Translations under genes and position numbers: made by a program
NCBI RefSeq assembly: GCF_029870595.1
Contig: NZ_JAPDIR010000004.1
Span: 1-64,000 of the forward strand
Direction: 5' to 3'
Length of the DNA: 64,000 nucleotides
Source of the DNA: Sphingomonas sp. CBMAI 2297
Lineage (GTDB): Bacteria; Pseudomonadota; Alphaproteobacteria; Sphingomonadales; Sphingomonadaceae
Notes under the pieces: generated by a model
Told to the model about the DNA's origin: nothing
What the model saw: only the letters and a program-made list of their open reading frames with translations
Databases searched by the model: none
In this document: one piece after another, positions 45,901 to 56,003 of the stretch
Layout: every line of letters starts with the position of its first letter
How positions within the stretch are numbered: position 1 is the stretch's first letter

Positions 45901-46438
45901 CCTCGTCGAGCCGGCGGACGATCTCGATATAGAGCCGCTCCGGAAACAGTGCCTCGAGCCGGCGGGCATAGGAATCCGCCGCCCTGTCCTGCTGCTCGGC
46001 ATAGAGCCGCGCCAGCGCGCCTTCGCGCCCGGCGGTCAGGCAGAGCAGCCCTTCCGTCCGCCCCTCGAGCGCGTCGAACGGGATGTGCGCATCCTCCTCG
46101 GTCGGGCGGTCGAGATGCGCCATCGAGACGAGGTCGCACAGGTTCAGATAGCCGGCCTCGTCCTGGGCATAGAGCGCCAGCCAGTCGATCGGCGCCGCGA
46201 CGCCGTCGGGCATGTCGGGCCGCTTGACCGCCAGCAGCGTGCCGATGATCGGCTGGATGCCAGACTTGATGCAAGCATCGCCGAAGCTCATCGAGGCATA
46301 GAGCCCGTTGCGATCCGCCACCGCGACCGCCGGAAAACCCAGTTCCTTCGCGCGCTTGGCGATCGCCTTCGGCTCGATCGCGCCCTCCAGCATGGTGAAG
46401 GACGAGAAGACCCGAAGCGGAACGAAGCCGGAATGCAT
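42965..46438 (-). CDS. dnaE: DNA polymerase III subunit alpha
   Basis: The 1157-residue replicative polymerase starts MHSGFVPLRVFSSFTMLEGA, the usual PHP-domain beginning. Other blocks are ADRNGLYASMSFGDAC, the polymerase core GPGRGSGAGSAVAWAL near residue 367, and the catalytic acidic motif PDFDIDFCETRRGEVI near residue 405. Near residue 525 is SHSSTHAAGVVIGD, and a helix-hairpin-helix and OB-fold at the C-terminus follow (VSLGEIDIPPGARIGA, then KYMMATISDKS). The length is typical for DnaE1 of alphaproteobacteria, not the error-prone DnaE2. The start at 46438 removes 12 atypical residues encoded upstream. Confidence 0.97.
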   Translation of the reverse strand: MHSGFVPLRVFSSFTMLEGAIEPKAIAKRAKELGFPAVAVADRNGLYASMSFGDACIKSGIQPIIGTLLAVKRPDMPDGVAAPIDWLALYAQDEAGYLNLCDLVSMAHLDRPTEEDAHIPFDALEGRTEGLLCLTAGREGALARLYAEQQDRAADSYARRLEALFPERLYIEIVRRLDEVEGRAEARLLDLAYDRNLPLVATNPSCFAEPTFHEAHDAMLCIANSSYVASDDRPRSSPDAWMKPANEMRSLFADLPEAIANTLVVAQRCAYAAPKRKPILPSLAGDREGEAAMLRERSWQGLEKRLEKAGITDPAEREAYDERLQFELDVIIQMGFPGYFLIVADFIQWAKAHDIPVGPGRGSGAGSAVAWALTITDLDPLKLGLLFERFLNPERVSMPDFDIDFCETRRGEVIRYVQQKYGADHVAQIITFGTMKARAVVKNVGRVLQMSYGQIDRLAKQIPNHPTDPWTLERTLNGVGEFLAEYNAHKDIKYLVDLSMRLEGLPSHSSTHAAGVVIGDRPLSQLVPLYRDPRSDMPVTQFDMKYVEGAGLVKFDFLGLKTLSVLKKAVELLSDRGIDVDLDALAWDDTEVYDLLQRGDTVGVFQLESEGMRRTLTAVRPTNFGDIIALVSLYRPGPMDNIPSFGHRKGGREEIVYPHDLLEPILNETYGIFVYQEQVMQAAQILAGYSLGGADMLRRAMGKKIKAEMDAQRETFVKGCAEHNNIKPAKANELFDLIDKFAGYGFNKSHAAAYALLAYQTAWLKAHHPHEFFAASMAYDIHQTDKLAIFADDMKRLGVRYLSPDINRSQADFFVEKTEEGLAVRYALGALKGVGEGAMEELVRDREERGVFKSLDDFALRTNPQLINKRQLETLAAAGAFDSINDNRAGVYGAAERIMAVCQRSHGERNSFQASFDMVTKPAGDEIRLSEDVYWSTADRTGHEREAFGFYFQAHPLDRYQHLAKSFGARDIVSLGEIDIPPGARIGATIAALVEDCRPRTSARGNKYMMATISDKSAQTIATCFEDSAVPDLERCAREGGCAVLTVELDKRAGEDTPRVSIKRVQPFEGLANTARLVLDVTIDDVQAIPILAGIIGDQRGGRGEVLAHVGIPGGEAELVLGRDFRLDGELAQKIENVPGIRWASLKSAAAKLAEAA

Positions 46439-46742
46439 GGCCCGAGTGTAGGGAGCCGCCCCGCGCGGCGCCACCCATGGGGAGCGTTGTCCACAATTTT
46501 CAAGCCGTTGGGCTCAGGATTCTCCCCTACGCGCGGACTCGGACGGGTGCTCTCCTGAATGGCGGCTTCGTTACCGATCGTTCACATCATGGTTAACGCC
46601 AGTAAACATTTCGCCGACGGAACGGAACGGTTCATCGGCGGATCAGAATTAGGCGTTATTATGGCAAACATAAGGCAAGCAAGGAAACCATTTGCGGTTT
46701 CAGTGACTTACCAGAACAGAATCACCCCTTTCTGACGAGTCG
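46439..46742. other. Intergenic region between dnaE and the MraZ-like gene
   Basis: These 304 nt separate divergent genes and must hold both promoters. Its middle (46560-46700) is clearly AT-richer than the surroundings (GTTAACGCCAGTAAACAT, TTAGGCGTTATTATGGCAAACATAAGG). A near-palindromic GTTACCGATCGTTC/GGTTAAC cluster is present, but no exact SOS box. No RNA gene was recognised. Confidence 0.5.
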
Positions 46743-47234
46743 ATGCCCATGAATGCCCTTTACCATGGTAGCGAGCTCTGCGAGGTGGACGCGGACGGGA
46801 ACGTCGCGGTGCCGGCCTTTCTCGAAGCCGCGCTTTCTCCCGAGGCCGAGCCCGAGATCATCCTTGCCAGGCATGGCACCGATCGCTGCCTGATCGGCTA
46901 TGGCCGCGCCCATCTCGCCACTCTTGCCGCGCGCGCCGAGCGCCGCCGCATGGCGGAGGAGGATCGCGGCGACGAGGCGCGCGGCCATTATCGCCGCATG
47001 CGCAGCACCTTCGGCCTTTCCGAGCGGATGCCGCGCGCGGGCGCCGGGCTGCGCATCCCGGCCGCGATGCGCCATCTCGGCCGTATCGAGGACCTCGCCC
47101 TCTTCGTCGGCGCCGGCGACAGTTTCGAGATCTGGAACCCGGCCCTCGCCCTGGAGAGCGAGGACGAGCATTTCCGCGCCCTGGCCGAATTTCGCCTGCG
47201 GATGCGCGGCAGCAAATCCAAGGGAGTGCAGTGA
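46743..47234 (+). CDS. MraZ-like protein (orphan)
   Basis: The 163-residue protein resembles MraZ, the SpoVT/AbrB-fold regulator of the division and cell-wall cluster. It has an N-terminal half GSELCEVDADGNVAVPAFLEAAL (MraZ form: D-x-K-G-R-V-x-I-P) and a second half AGAGLRIPAAMRHLGRIEDLALFVGAG followed by FEIWNPA (MraZ FIG...FEIWDP). Residues usually basic in the first motif are changed. No rsmH, ftsL or other division genes follow, so this is an isolated copy. Whether it binds DNA is uncertain. An ATG 6 nt later is an alternative start. Confidence 0.7.
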   Translation: MPMNALYHGSELCEVDADGNVAVPAFLEAALSPEAEPEIILARHGTDRCLIGYGRAHLATLAARAERRRMAEEDRGDEARGHYRRMRSTFGLSERMPRAGAGLRIPAAMRHLGRIEDLALFVGAGDSFEIWNPALALESEDEHFRALAEFRLRMRGSKSKGVQ

Positions 47235-47235
47235 G

Positions 47236-47664
47236 ATGCGTATCCGTTGCAGCGTAATGGGCCATGCCGCCGGCACCACCCATCATCACAATCAGGGCCT
47301 GGACTTCGCGGTCTGCCACCGTTGCGGCCGCGACCTGGTCCGCCCCGCGGGCGGCGAGTGGAGCGAAGTGCCGGACGGCTTCCAGATAGTGTGGCGCGAA
47401 TTCGGCCGCGCGAGCGACGCGGCCTCGGTTGCCGAGCGGATGACCCGCATCGCGCCCCCGCCCCGCCGCCGCGCGCCCCGCAATGCCCGGCCGGCACCGC
47501 GCCGCGACCCGCGCGGCCGCCGGTTCAGCGCCGGCTTCGGCATGGTCGGCGCGCTCGCCAATCTCGGCAAGCTCGTGCGCGCCGAGGCGGAGGACGACAC
47601 CAGCGGCATCGAGCCGAGCGGCCAGCATGTGATCCGCCTGCCGCATACCGGCACGACCCACTGA
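47236..47664 (+). CDS. Small basic protein with CxxC motif
   Basis: The 142-residue protein starts 1 nt after the MraZ-like gene ends, so they form an operon. The N-terminal region has a zinc-binding look (CSVMGHAAGTTHHHNQ, CHRCGRDLV near residues 27-35), followed by EWSEVPDGF and a strongly basic Pro/Arg-rich middle (RRRAPRNARPAPRRDPRGRR), and a plain C-terminus. I do not recognise a family; the design suggests nucleic-acid binding. The ATG at 47236 was chosen because upstream in-frame codons lie inside the preceding gene. Confidence 0.72.
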   Translation: MRIRCSVMGHAAGTTHHHNQGLDFAVCHRCGRDLVRPAGGEWSEVPDGFQIVWREFGRASDAASVAERMTRIAPPPRRRAPRNARPAPRRDPRGRRFSAGFGMVGALANLGKLVRAEAEDDTSGIEPSGQHVIRLPHTGTTH

Positions 47665-47748
47665 GTTCCGGCACCGGGCCGGCACAGCCCGATGTCCGAA
47701 GCGCCGGCGACGGGGCGTCCTCCTCCCGCTCCGTCACCGGCGATTTTC

Positions 47749-48828
47749 CTAGGCGATGCCGACCCGCAGCATCCCGTGCTCGGCCGCCGGCTCGGCCTTG
47801 TCCGACACGGTGCCCGCCGCGCCGAGCGCGCTCGGCAAGCCGAGCAGGCTGAGCAGATAGCCGACGATCGCGCTGCCCCCATAGCCCACCAGCGGCGTCG
47901 GATAGTTGCCCAGCGCCGCCGCCAGCACGATCGCCAGCCACAGCGCGCCGAACACCGCATAGGCGGGGTCGCGGCGCCATCCGGCGAGCGCCGGCACCAG
48001 CAGCAGCGCCGATCCGGCGACCACCATCAGCCCGGCAAGCGGATGCACGCCGAAGGCCGTGAACAGGATCTGGTCGACATAGGGCATCGCGGGCTGCACG
48101 TCCGGCTGGAGCAGCGCCGCGACGAACCCGGCCAGCGCCGCGATCAGCGCCGCCAGCACATTGCGCTCCGGGCGGAGCAGCGCCAGCGCGGCGAGCCCCG
48201 CGGCAAGCCCGCCGGCCATCGCGCGGTCCGGCTGCAGCGCCAGCGCCGCCGCCGCCGCGATCACGCCCAAGGTGGAAAGCCGATCCCGCACGCCCGCATA
48301 GCCGATGCCCAGCACCGGCATCAGGATCAGGCTCGGCTGGATGCCCAGCCCGCCGATCGACACCCAGCGAGTCGCGCCGTCATGCGTGATACCGAACAGG
48401 CTAGTTGCCAGCAGCGCCAGCCCGAGGGCGATCAACACCGGCCCCGGCACAAGCCAGCGGCTACGCGGCAGGTGCGTGACGATCCCGAGCGCGAGAAAAC
48501 CGATCAGCAGCGCCGCGACATTGCGCAATGGATAGCTCAGCGGCGCACCGCCGATCGTCATATATCCGATGCCCAGTCCTGTAGCGCCGATCGCGCAGAG
48601 TCCCACCAGCCGCCTGCCCCACCACATCGCCATTTTCCCGCCTCCCGATTGCACTCGGATCATCTCGCAGATCGCACCCCATAGGCAGCCGGCGGCGAAG
48701 CGCAGCGCTTCGCCCGGCGCCTCGATCGCCGCCACTTCGCAGCGCATCCGCTCGCCCCAGTGCCGTAACCGCGCCGGCATCAGCGCCGCCGCGAGATCGA
48801 CCAGCGCCGCCGCCATCAGCCGGATCAC
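47749..48828 (-). CDS. SEDS-like (FtsW/RodA) membrane protein coupled to PadR
   Basis: The 359-residue protein has an N-terminal soluble segment of about 60 residues (ALMPARLRHWGERMRCEVAAIEAPGEALRF, of the type encoded next to PadR genes). It is followed by about nine membrane helices. SEDS signatures are GATRWVSIGGLGIQPSLI near residue 176, the catalytic-loop region MPYVDQILFTAFGVHPLAG (Asp kept), and NYPTPLVGYGGSAIVGYLLSL near the end (family LPFxSYGGSS). SEDS proteins polymerise glycan strands. This one is shorter and more divergent than FtsW or RodA. The GTG start overlaps the padR stop (GTGA). Confidence 0.72.
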   Translation of the reverse strand: MIRLMAAALVDLAAALMPARLRHWGERMRCEVAAIEAPGEALRFAAGCLWGAICEMIRVQSGGGKMAMWWGRRLVGLCAIGATGLGIGYMTIGGAPLSYPLRNVAALLIGFLALGIVTHLPRSRWLVPGPVLIALGLALLATSLFGITHDGATRWVSIGGLGIQPSLILMPVLGIGYAGVRDRLSTLGVIAAAAALALQPDRAMAGGLAAGLAALALLRPERNVLAALIAALAGFVAALLQPDVQPAMPYVDQILFTAFGVHPLAGLMVVAGSALLLVPALAGWRRDPAYAVFGALWLAIVLAAALGNYPTPLVGYGGSAIVGYLLSLLGLPSALGAAGTVSDKAEPAAEHGMLRVGIA

Positions 48829-49124
48829 GCGGGCTTCCCCACCAGACCGGGCGCCTCGCCGCGCAGCAGCTCGGCCGCAAAGACCCGCCCCGCCGCGCTC
48901 AGCCGATAGGCGTGGCGCGCCGGCCTGCCCGGCTCGCTGGGCGGCTGCCACTGCGCTTCCAGATGTCCCTGCTCCTCGAGGCGGATCAGCAGCGGATAGA
49001 GCGTGCCCGACTGGATTCCCGCCGCCCGGCCCAACGCATAGCCATGCGACCAGTCCTCCCCGGCTTCGAGGAGGATGGCGAGCACGTTGCGCGCGGTCGG
49101 GGAAAGCGATCTGCTTCGAGCCAT
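48825..49124 (-). CDS. PadR family transcriptional regulator
   Basis: The 99-residue winged-helix protein has LSPTARNVLAILLEAGEDWSHGY, GIQSGTLYPLLIRLEEQGHLEAQWQ and the wing AYRLSAAGRVFAAELL, typical of short (subfamily-1-like) PadR regulators. A perfect palindrome TCTACCTAGGTAGA sits 11-24 nt upstream of its start, probably its own operator. It is translationally coupled to the SEDS-like gene, which it is expected to control. Such units often respond to envelope stress or antibiotics. The effector is unknown. Confidence 0.92.
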   Translation of the reverse strand: MARSRSLSPTARNVLAILLEAGEDWSHGYALGRAAGIQSGTLYPLLIRLEEQGHLEAQWQPPSEPGRPARHAYRLSAAGRVFAAELLRGEAPGLVGKPA

Positions 49125-49134
49125 GTCGATTAAA

Positions 49135-49148
49135 TCTACCTAGGTAGA
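49135..49148. promoter_or_regulatory. Palindromic operator TCTACCTAGGTAGA upstream of padR
   Basis: A perfect 14-base palindrome is positioned between a likely -10 (TATAAC on the minus strand) and the padR start codon. Autoregulation by PadR is the simplest reading. No second copy was noticed nearby. Confidence 0.6.
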
Positions 49149-49194
49149 GTTATAGTCAAGTGGCGCCGGGCGAAGTTATCCCCAGCTTTCCCTC

Positions 49195-49216
49195 GCGTGC
49201 GCGCTCGCGCGCACGC
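49195..49216. repeat. GC-alternating hairpin upstream of gyrA
   Basis: GCGTGCGCGC and GCGCGCACGC are exact inverted 10-mers around TC, about 90 nt before the gyrA start. The alternating purine-pyrimidine CG run could adopt Z-form or cruciform DNA under supercoiling. A link to supercoiling-sensitive gyrA expression is speculation. Confidence 0.6.
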
Positions 49217-49302
49217 GCGCTCCTGCTCACACGCGGGCGCGGGGTTGGCAGGATGCATCGGCATCGTTAGAGCCGTAAGACACACTCAAGAACCCGAAAG
49301 CG

Positions 49303-52080
<2,778 letters not shown>

Positions 52081-52099
52081 GACGGCATGGCGTGACTGT

Positions 52100-52195
52100 T
52101 CCCCGGCGAAGGCCGGGGGCCGGTTGCGATGTCGATCGAGAGGTTGGCGCAGCTCGCCCGTTGCGTCGAAGCTGGGCCCCGGCCTTTGCCGGGGA
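52100..52195. repeat. Inverted REP pair downstream of gyrA
   Basis: TCCCCGGCGAAGGCCGGGGGCC faces GGGCCCCGGCCTTTGCCGGGGA around a centre of about 50 bases. It closely resembles the pair at 16601-16695 and lies between gyrA and the DUF952 gene. Confidence 0.75.
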
Positions 52196-52219
52196 GCAGC
52201 AAGGCTCAGGATAGCGCCA

Positions 52220-52567
52220 ATGCCCGACACCATTGCCTACAAGATCCTCACCGCGGATCAGATGCACGTCCTCGAGCATGAGGGCGTCTTCGCGGGCGCG
52301 CCGATCGACCTGGCGGACGGCTATGTCCACCTCTCCACCGCCGCGCAGGTGGCGGAGACGCTAGACAAGCATTTTGCCGGCCAGGCCGGCCTCTGGCTCG
52401 TCGCGGTCGATCTGGAGGCAATGGGCGACGCGGTGCGATGGGAGCCGTCGCGCGGCGGCCAGCTGTTCCCGCATCTCTATGCGCCTTTGCCGCTGGTCGC
52501 GGTGACGGCCTATAGCGAGGTGCATTATGAACCAGACGGCACGCTGCGCCTGCCGGTCGCCGGGTGA
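52220..52567 (+). CDS. DUF952 family protein
   Basis: The 115-residue small cytosolic protein has the DUF952 pattern: AYKILTADQ at the start, FAGAPIDLADGYVHLSTAAQVAETL near residues 24-48, LWLVAVDLEAMG, and WEPSRGGQLFPHLYAPL. No function is established for the family. Upstream in-frame codons reach into gyrA and the REP pair, so the ATG at 52220 is preferred. It is followed by tRNA-Glu, where the accessory region begins. Confidence 0.9.
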   Translation: MPDTIAYKILTADQMHVLEHEGVFAGAPIDLADGYVHLSTAAQVAETLDKHFAGQAGLWLVAVDLEAMGDAVRWEPSRGGQLFPHLYAPLPLVAVTAYSEVHYEPDGTLRLPVAG

Positions 52568-52661
52568 GACCACCGCGCGGGAAATAAAATTGCCGGTGCA
52601 TCCGGAAGGCGCTTGACGGGCACAGAAGCTGCCCGTAATTGCCCGCTTCCGCAGCGCTAAC

Positions 52662-52736
52662 GGCCCCTTCGTCTAGCGGTCAGGACGTCGCCCTCTCACG
52701 GCGAAAACACGAGTTCGATTCTCGTAGGGGTCACCA
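52662..52736 (+). tRNA. tRNA-Glu (anticodon CTC)
   Basis: The 75-nt cloverleaf has acceptor GGCCCCT with AGGGGTC (one G-T pair), D-arm TCTAGCGGTCAGGA, anticodon stem TCGCC/GGCGA with loop CTCTCAC (anticodon CTC), T-arm CGAGTTCGATTCTCG, and an encoded CCA. Its 3' half is partly repeated at 63177-63220, as expected for a tRNA used as an integration site. Confidence 0.93.
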
Positions 52737-52884
52737 GCGATTTCAGGCACTTAGCTGCCTGATAGCTGCATATTCGTGCAATTTACTGCAGATTTACTGC
52801 AAAACCGTAGCTGGAAATCGGCGGATTTTCTCGGATTGTTCCGCACAGCAGTTGGTTCGCTGGCGCGTCGCCAATGTCTGATTC

Positions 52885-52939
52885 GCGCTCCAAAAGCGGT
52901 CATTCAAGCTGATGCTGGATGATCCCGAAAGCGGCCCTT
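52885..52939. repeat. Degenerate repeat, left of fdxA/lysR
   Basis: GCGCTCCAAAAGCGGTCATTC...GATGATCCCGAAAGCGGCCCTT resembles the segment at 54440-54494 at roughly two thirds of positions. The two flank the fdxA/lysR pair. The rest of the 307-nt gap after the tRNA is AT-richer (CTGCAGATTTACTGCAAAACC) with no gene seen. Confidence 0.5.
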
Positions 52940-53043
52940 CGTCCGGCCGAACGCCACGCGGTTTGCGACGGACCGCACGCGCGCCTTGCGGGCGGTACGA
53001 AGGTTGACGATCGCTTGCTCCCTCGGCTCCGGTTGCGCCTCGC

Positions 53044-53382
53044 TTATCCGCCCGCCCCCGGCTCCGCCGAGAAATATTTCTCATATTTCCCCGCCTCGCC
53101 GCGATGCGCGTCCGCTTCCGCCGGGGTTTCTCCGCGCAGTGAGATGACCGGCCACACCGCGGACCAGCGCTTGTTCACTTCCATCCACGGCGCCGCTTCG
53201 CGATCGATATCCGGCACGATCGCATCGGCGGGGCATTCGGGAACGCATGCGCCGCAATCGATGCATACGTCCGGATTGATCACCAGCATGTTCGCGCCTT
53301 CGTGAAACGCCTCGACCGGGCATATTTCGACGCAATCCATGAATTTGCACCGGATGCAGGCGTCGGTGACGACATAGGTCAT
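53044..53382 (-). CDS. fdxA: FdxA-type ferredoxin (7Fe-8S)
   Basis: The 112-residue electron carrier has clustered cysteines CIRCKFMDCVEICPVEAF (3Fe-4S/4Fe-4S site near residues 9-25) and CIDCGACVPECPADAI near residues 39-54, the Azotobacter-type pattern. It ends in an extended C-terminus (WMEVNKRWSAVWPVI) as in alphaproteobacterial FdxA. The start at 53382 is preceded by GGAG at 10 nt; an ATG 15 nt upstream is too close to its AAGG. It is divergent from the LysR gene, which may control it. The redox partner is unknown. Confidence 0.92.
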   Translation of the reverse strand: MTYVVTDACIRCKFMDCVEICPVEAFHEGANMLVINPDVCIDCGACVPECPADAIVPDIDREAAPWMEVNKRWSAVWPVISLRGETPAEADAHRGEAGKYEKYFSAEPGAGG

Positions 53383-53483
53383 GGCAAAATGCTCCATCCT
53401 TCTAGAAGGGGCGCCCCGGATAGGCCATGCCATTGAACCGAAAAAACTGGAATTTTGGGCACTAATCATTGATAAACCGGGTT

Positions 53484-54413
53484 ATGCGATTCAGCCTCCG
53501 TCATCTTCAGGTCTTCGCCGCAGTGGCGCGCGACGGGAATGTCTCGGCGGCGGCGGCCGATCTGGCGATGTCGCAATCGGCCGCGAGCGCGGCGCTGCTC
53601 GAACTCGAGCGGCGCTATGGCCGGCCGCTGTTCGATCGCGCCGGCAAGCGGCTGCGCATCAATGAAACCGGCCGCGCCCTGCTGCCCGCGGCGCGCGACC
53701 TGCTCGACCGGGCGAAGGAAGTCGACGCGCTGCTCGCCGGACGGAAGGGGCCGGGATCGATCCGGCTGGGCGCCACGCAGACCATCGGCAATCACGTCAT
53801 GCCGCGGCTGATCGAAATCTATGCGCGGCGCTATCCGGAAAGCGCCGTCGCACTGGAAATAGGCAATACCGCAGGCATCGCCGCCAGGATCGCCGACTTC
53901 TCGCTCGATCTCGCGCTGGTGGAGGGCGAATGCGCGCAGTCCGGCCTGACCCTGACCGACTGGATCGAGGACCGGCTGGTGCTGATCTGCAACCCCGCGC
54001 ACCCGCTCGCCACACGCAATCCCTGCCCGATCGACGCGCTGCTCGCCGAGCGCTGGGTGGTGCGCGAAGCCGGATCGGGCACCCGCCAGACGCTCGACCA
54101 TGCGATGCGCGCCTGGCGGAGCAAATGGCGGATCGGCATGGAGCTGCAGCAGCTGGAAGCCATCGTCGAAACCGTCGCCGTCAGCGGCATGATCGGCTGC
54201 GTATCCGAACTCGCGGCCTATGCGCCACTGCAACAGGGCCGCGTCGTCCGCCTGCACGCCCCCGACCTCGATCTTTGCCGCCGCTCCTATCTGGTGATGC
54301 ATGCGGAGAAATACCGCAGCGCCAGCATCCGCGCCTTTATCGACATCTGCACGGGCATCCGGGTCGATGCCTTGCGGCGTCCGGCGAAGAATTGGGTGCC
54401 GGCGCGGCGGTGA
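53484..54413 (+). CDS. LysR family transcriptional regulator
   Basis: The 309-residue protein starts MRFSLRHLQVFAAVARDGN; a TTG at 53469 is an alternative. The helix-turn-helix is SAAAADLAMSQSAASAALLEL, followed by the periplasmic-binding-like effector domain (SIRLGATQTIGNHVMPRLIE, LVEGECAQSGL, RWVVREAGSGTRQTLDHAM). The look is that of CysB/CbbR-like regulators. It is divergent from fdxA over a 101-nt spacer, the usual arrangement for LysR and target. GC content and codon use match the core chromosome, unlike the Rhs locus downstream. Confidence 0.92.
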   Translation: MRFSLRHLQVFAAVARDGNVSAAAADLAMSQSAASAALLELERRYGRPLFDRAGKRLRINETGRALLPAARDLLDRAKEVDALLAGRKGPGSIRLGATQTIGNHVMPRLIEIYARRYPESAVALEIGNTAGIAARIADFSLDLALVEGECAQSGLTLTDWIEDRLVLICNPAHPLATRNPCPIDALLAERWVVREAGSGTRQTLDHAMRAWRSKWRIGMELQQLEAIVETVAVSGMIGCVSELAAYAPLQQGRVVRLHAPDLDLCRRSYLVMHAEKYRSASIRAFIDICTGIRVDALRRPAKNWVPARR

Positions 54414-54439
54414 GAGCGGCGGCCCGGAGGGACTGTTTT

Positions 54440-54494
54440 GCGCTCCAATATCGGTCGTTCGATCCTATCAAAGACGATCCTGAAAGTCGCCATT
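54440..54494. repeat. Degenerate repeat, right of fdxA/lysR
   Basis: This is the counterpart of 52885-52939 in the same orientation (GCGCTCCAATATCGGTCGTTC...GACGATCCTGAAAGTCGCCATT). The remaining gap to 54639 is AT-rich and shows no gene. Confidence 0.5.
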
Positions 54495-54639
54495 CATTCA
54501 GGGAGCGGTTACGGCAGACCAATTGCGTCAGTCGCTATGCCAAACTGCATTCTATAGCCGCCCTGGCTGACGCCGGAGACGGTGGTTCAATTGGATATGA
54601 CTTATACGCAAGGAATGATTTTATCATAATAGGGTTGCC

Positions 54640-55137
54640 ATGTTTACTGTGATGCACGCCGCGTCGGCCTTTCTGCGAACGCGCTGGCTGGCCGTCCAGC
54701 TGAAGACGCCGGAGGATGTGCGCCGCTGGCAGGATCGGCGGCTCGCGGACTGGTTGGCGACGGCGGTGCCGCAAGTCGGCGCCTATGCGGGGCGGCCGGT
54801 GGCGCGGCTCAAGGACCTGCCGGTGATTGACAAGGCGATCCTGACCGGCAGTTTCGCCGCCTATAACCGGCCCGGCATCACCGCTGCGGAGGTGCGCGCC
54901 GCGATCGACGCGGGGGAGGAGCGGGTGCGCGGCTGCCCGATCGGCCAGAGCACCGGGACCAGCGGCAATCGCGGCTATTATGTGATCAGCGATGCCGAGC
55001 GGTTCGTCTGGCTGGGCACGATCCTCGCCAAGGCCTTGCCCGACGTGCTGCGGCAGCGGCACCGGGTCGCGCTGGCGTTGCCGGTTGCACCATTTTGGTT
55101 CAATCCGTTTATGGACCTATCTCCTTCTCGAAAATAG
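54640..55137 (+). pseudogene. Truncated CapK/PaaK-like adenylate-forming enzyme
   Basis: The 165-residue frame matches the N-terminal part of the coenzyme F390 synthetase/CapK group (family length over 400). It has ARLKDLPVIDKAILTGSFAAYN and the adenylate-binding STGTSGNRGYYVISDAERF near residue 103. Similarity stops near VALALPV (about residue 147), after which unrelated AT-richer sequence adds a short tail and a stop. It lacks most of the catalytic domain, so it is probably a remnant cut by the insertion of the Rhs region. Confidence 0.7.
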
Positions 55138-55228
55138 CCTGCGCTTGATCGGCAGGATTCGGGGCATTTTCTGTGACCTGATCGATGCAGAAGGGGCACG
55201 ACTTCAGTAGCCCTCAAAGGGAGGGCAT

Positions 55229-55843
55229 ATGCGTCTTCGCTTGTTGGCGTGCACGAGCACGCTGGCCATAGGTTTCGCGTCGCTGCCGGCGCATGCGCAG
55301 GAAACCACGACCTATCAATATGATCAGCTGGGGCGGCTGGTGCGGTCATCGATCAGCGGCGGGCCGAACAGCGCGGTGACGATGGCGACCTGCTTCGATC
55401 CAGCCGGCAATCGCGCGCAATATTTCACCGGCACCGGGGCGCCGCCCGTCTGCGCCACGCCAGTGCCGACGCCCACCCCGACCCCCACGCCAACCCCGAC
55501 ACCTACTCCAACGCCCACACCCACGCCTACTCCGACGCCGCCGGTCGCAGTGAACGACTCGACCTCGTTCGTCTGCTCGACGACGAAGACGGTGGACCTG
55601 TTGGCGAACGACTATGACCCGAACGGCAATGTTCCGCTGACGCTGGTCTCGATCAACCCGTCCTCGGGGTCGATCTATGCCTCGATCGTCAGCAGTACCT
55701 CGGTGACGTTCAGCGCGGCCTATACCGGCACCGCGAGCTTCACCTACACGATCGCGAACAGTCTGGGCGCGACGGCCACGGGCATCGTCACCGTCACCGC
55801 CACCGGCAACAACAACAGCTGCATCGGCGAGCCGCCCGTCTGA
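55229..55843 (+). CDS. Exported YD-repeat protein with Pro-Thr linker and Ig-like domain
   Basis: The 204-residue protein has a Sec signal (MRLRLLACTSTLAIGFASLPAHAQ). A single YD/Rhs-type unit follows (TYQYDQLGRLVRSSISGG, CFDPAGNRAQYF), then a Pro-Thr dipeptide run of about 28 residues. A beta-sandwich domain of the Ig/cadherin-like class found in surface proteins ends it (NDSTSFVC...VDLLANDYDPNGNVPLTLV, ANSLGATATGIVTV). It precedes two larger Rhs-type genes on the same strand and likely works with them. A surface or anchoring role is inferred. It starts the Rhs locus. Confidence 0.78.
   Translation: MRLRLLACTSTLAIGFASLPAHAQETTTYQYDQLGRLVRSSISGGPNSAVTMATCFDPAGNRAQYFTGTGAPPVCATPVPTPTPTPTPTPTPTPTPTPTPTPTPPVAVNDSTSFVCSTTKTVDLLANDYDPNGNVPLTLVSINPSSGSIYASIVSSTSVTFSAAYTGTASFTYTIANSLGATATGIVTVTATGNNNSCIGEPPV
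55462..55539 (+). repeat. Tandem Pro-Thr coding repeat
   Basis: About 13 copies of a 6-base unit CCNACN encode (Pro-Thr)n. Third positions vary, which points to selection for the peptide as well as expansion. Slippage in steps of six would keep the frame. Confidence 0.8.
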
Positions 55844-56003
55844 GGCATCGCGCCCTCCCGGACAAAGACCGTTGGGTGTATCCGAAAGGTCTGCGATCCC
55901 CGAACCGGAGGGCGAATATGCGCTAGACGGTGACCTGAATATCAAAATAGCGCGATAATGCAGGATTCTCGCCTAACACCAACACCGAATACCAGGAGTT
56001 GTA

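Noticed and set aside
43112..46558. 1148-codon plus-strand frame opposite dnaE
   Set aside because: It is an antisense shadow of dnaE, whose PHP and polymerase motifs are unmistakable.
46565..46600. Possible SOS box near dnaE
   Set aside because: GTTA-N6-GTTC and GTTC-N7-GGTT are near misses, not the exact GTTC-N7-GTTC, and DnaE1 is not usually SOS-controlled.
55462..55539. CRISPR-like short repeats
   Set aside because: Six-base in-frame units with no spacers encode a Pro-Thr linker.
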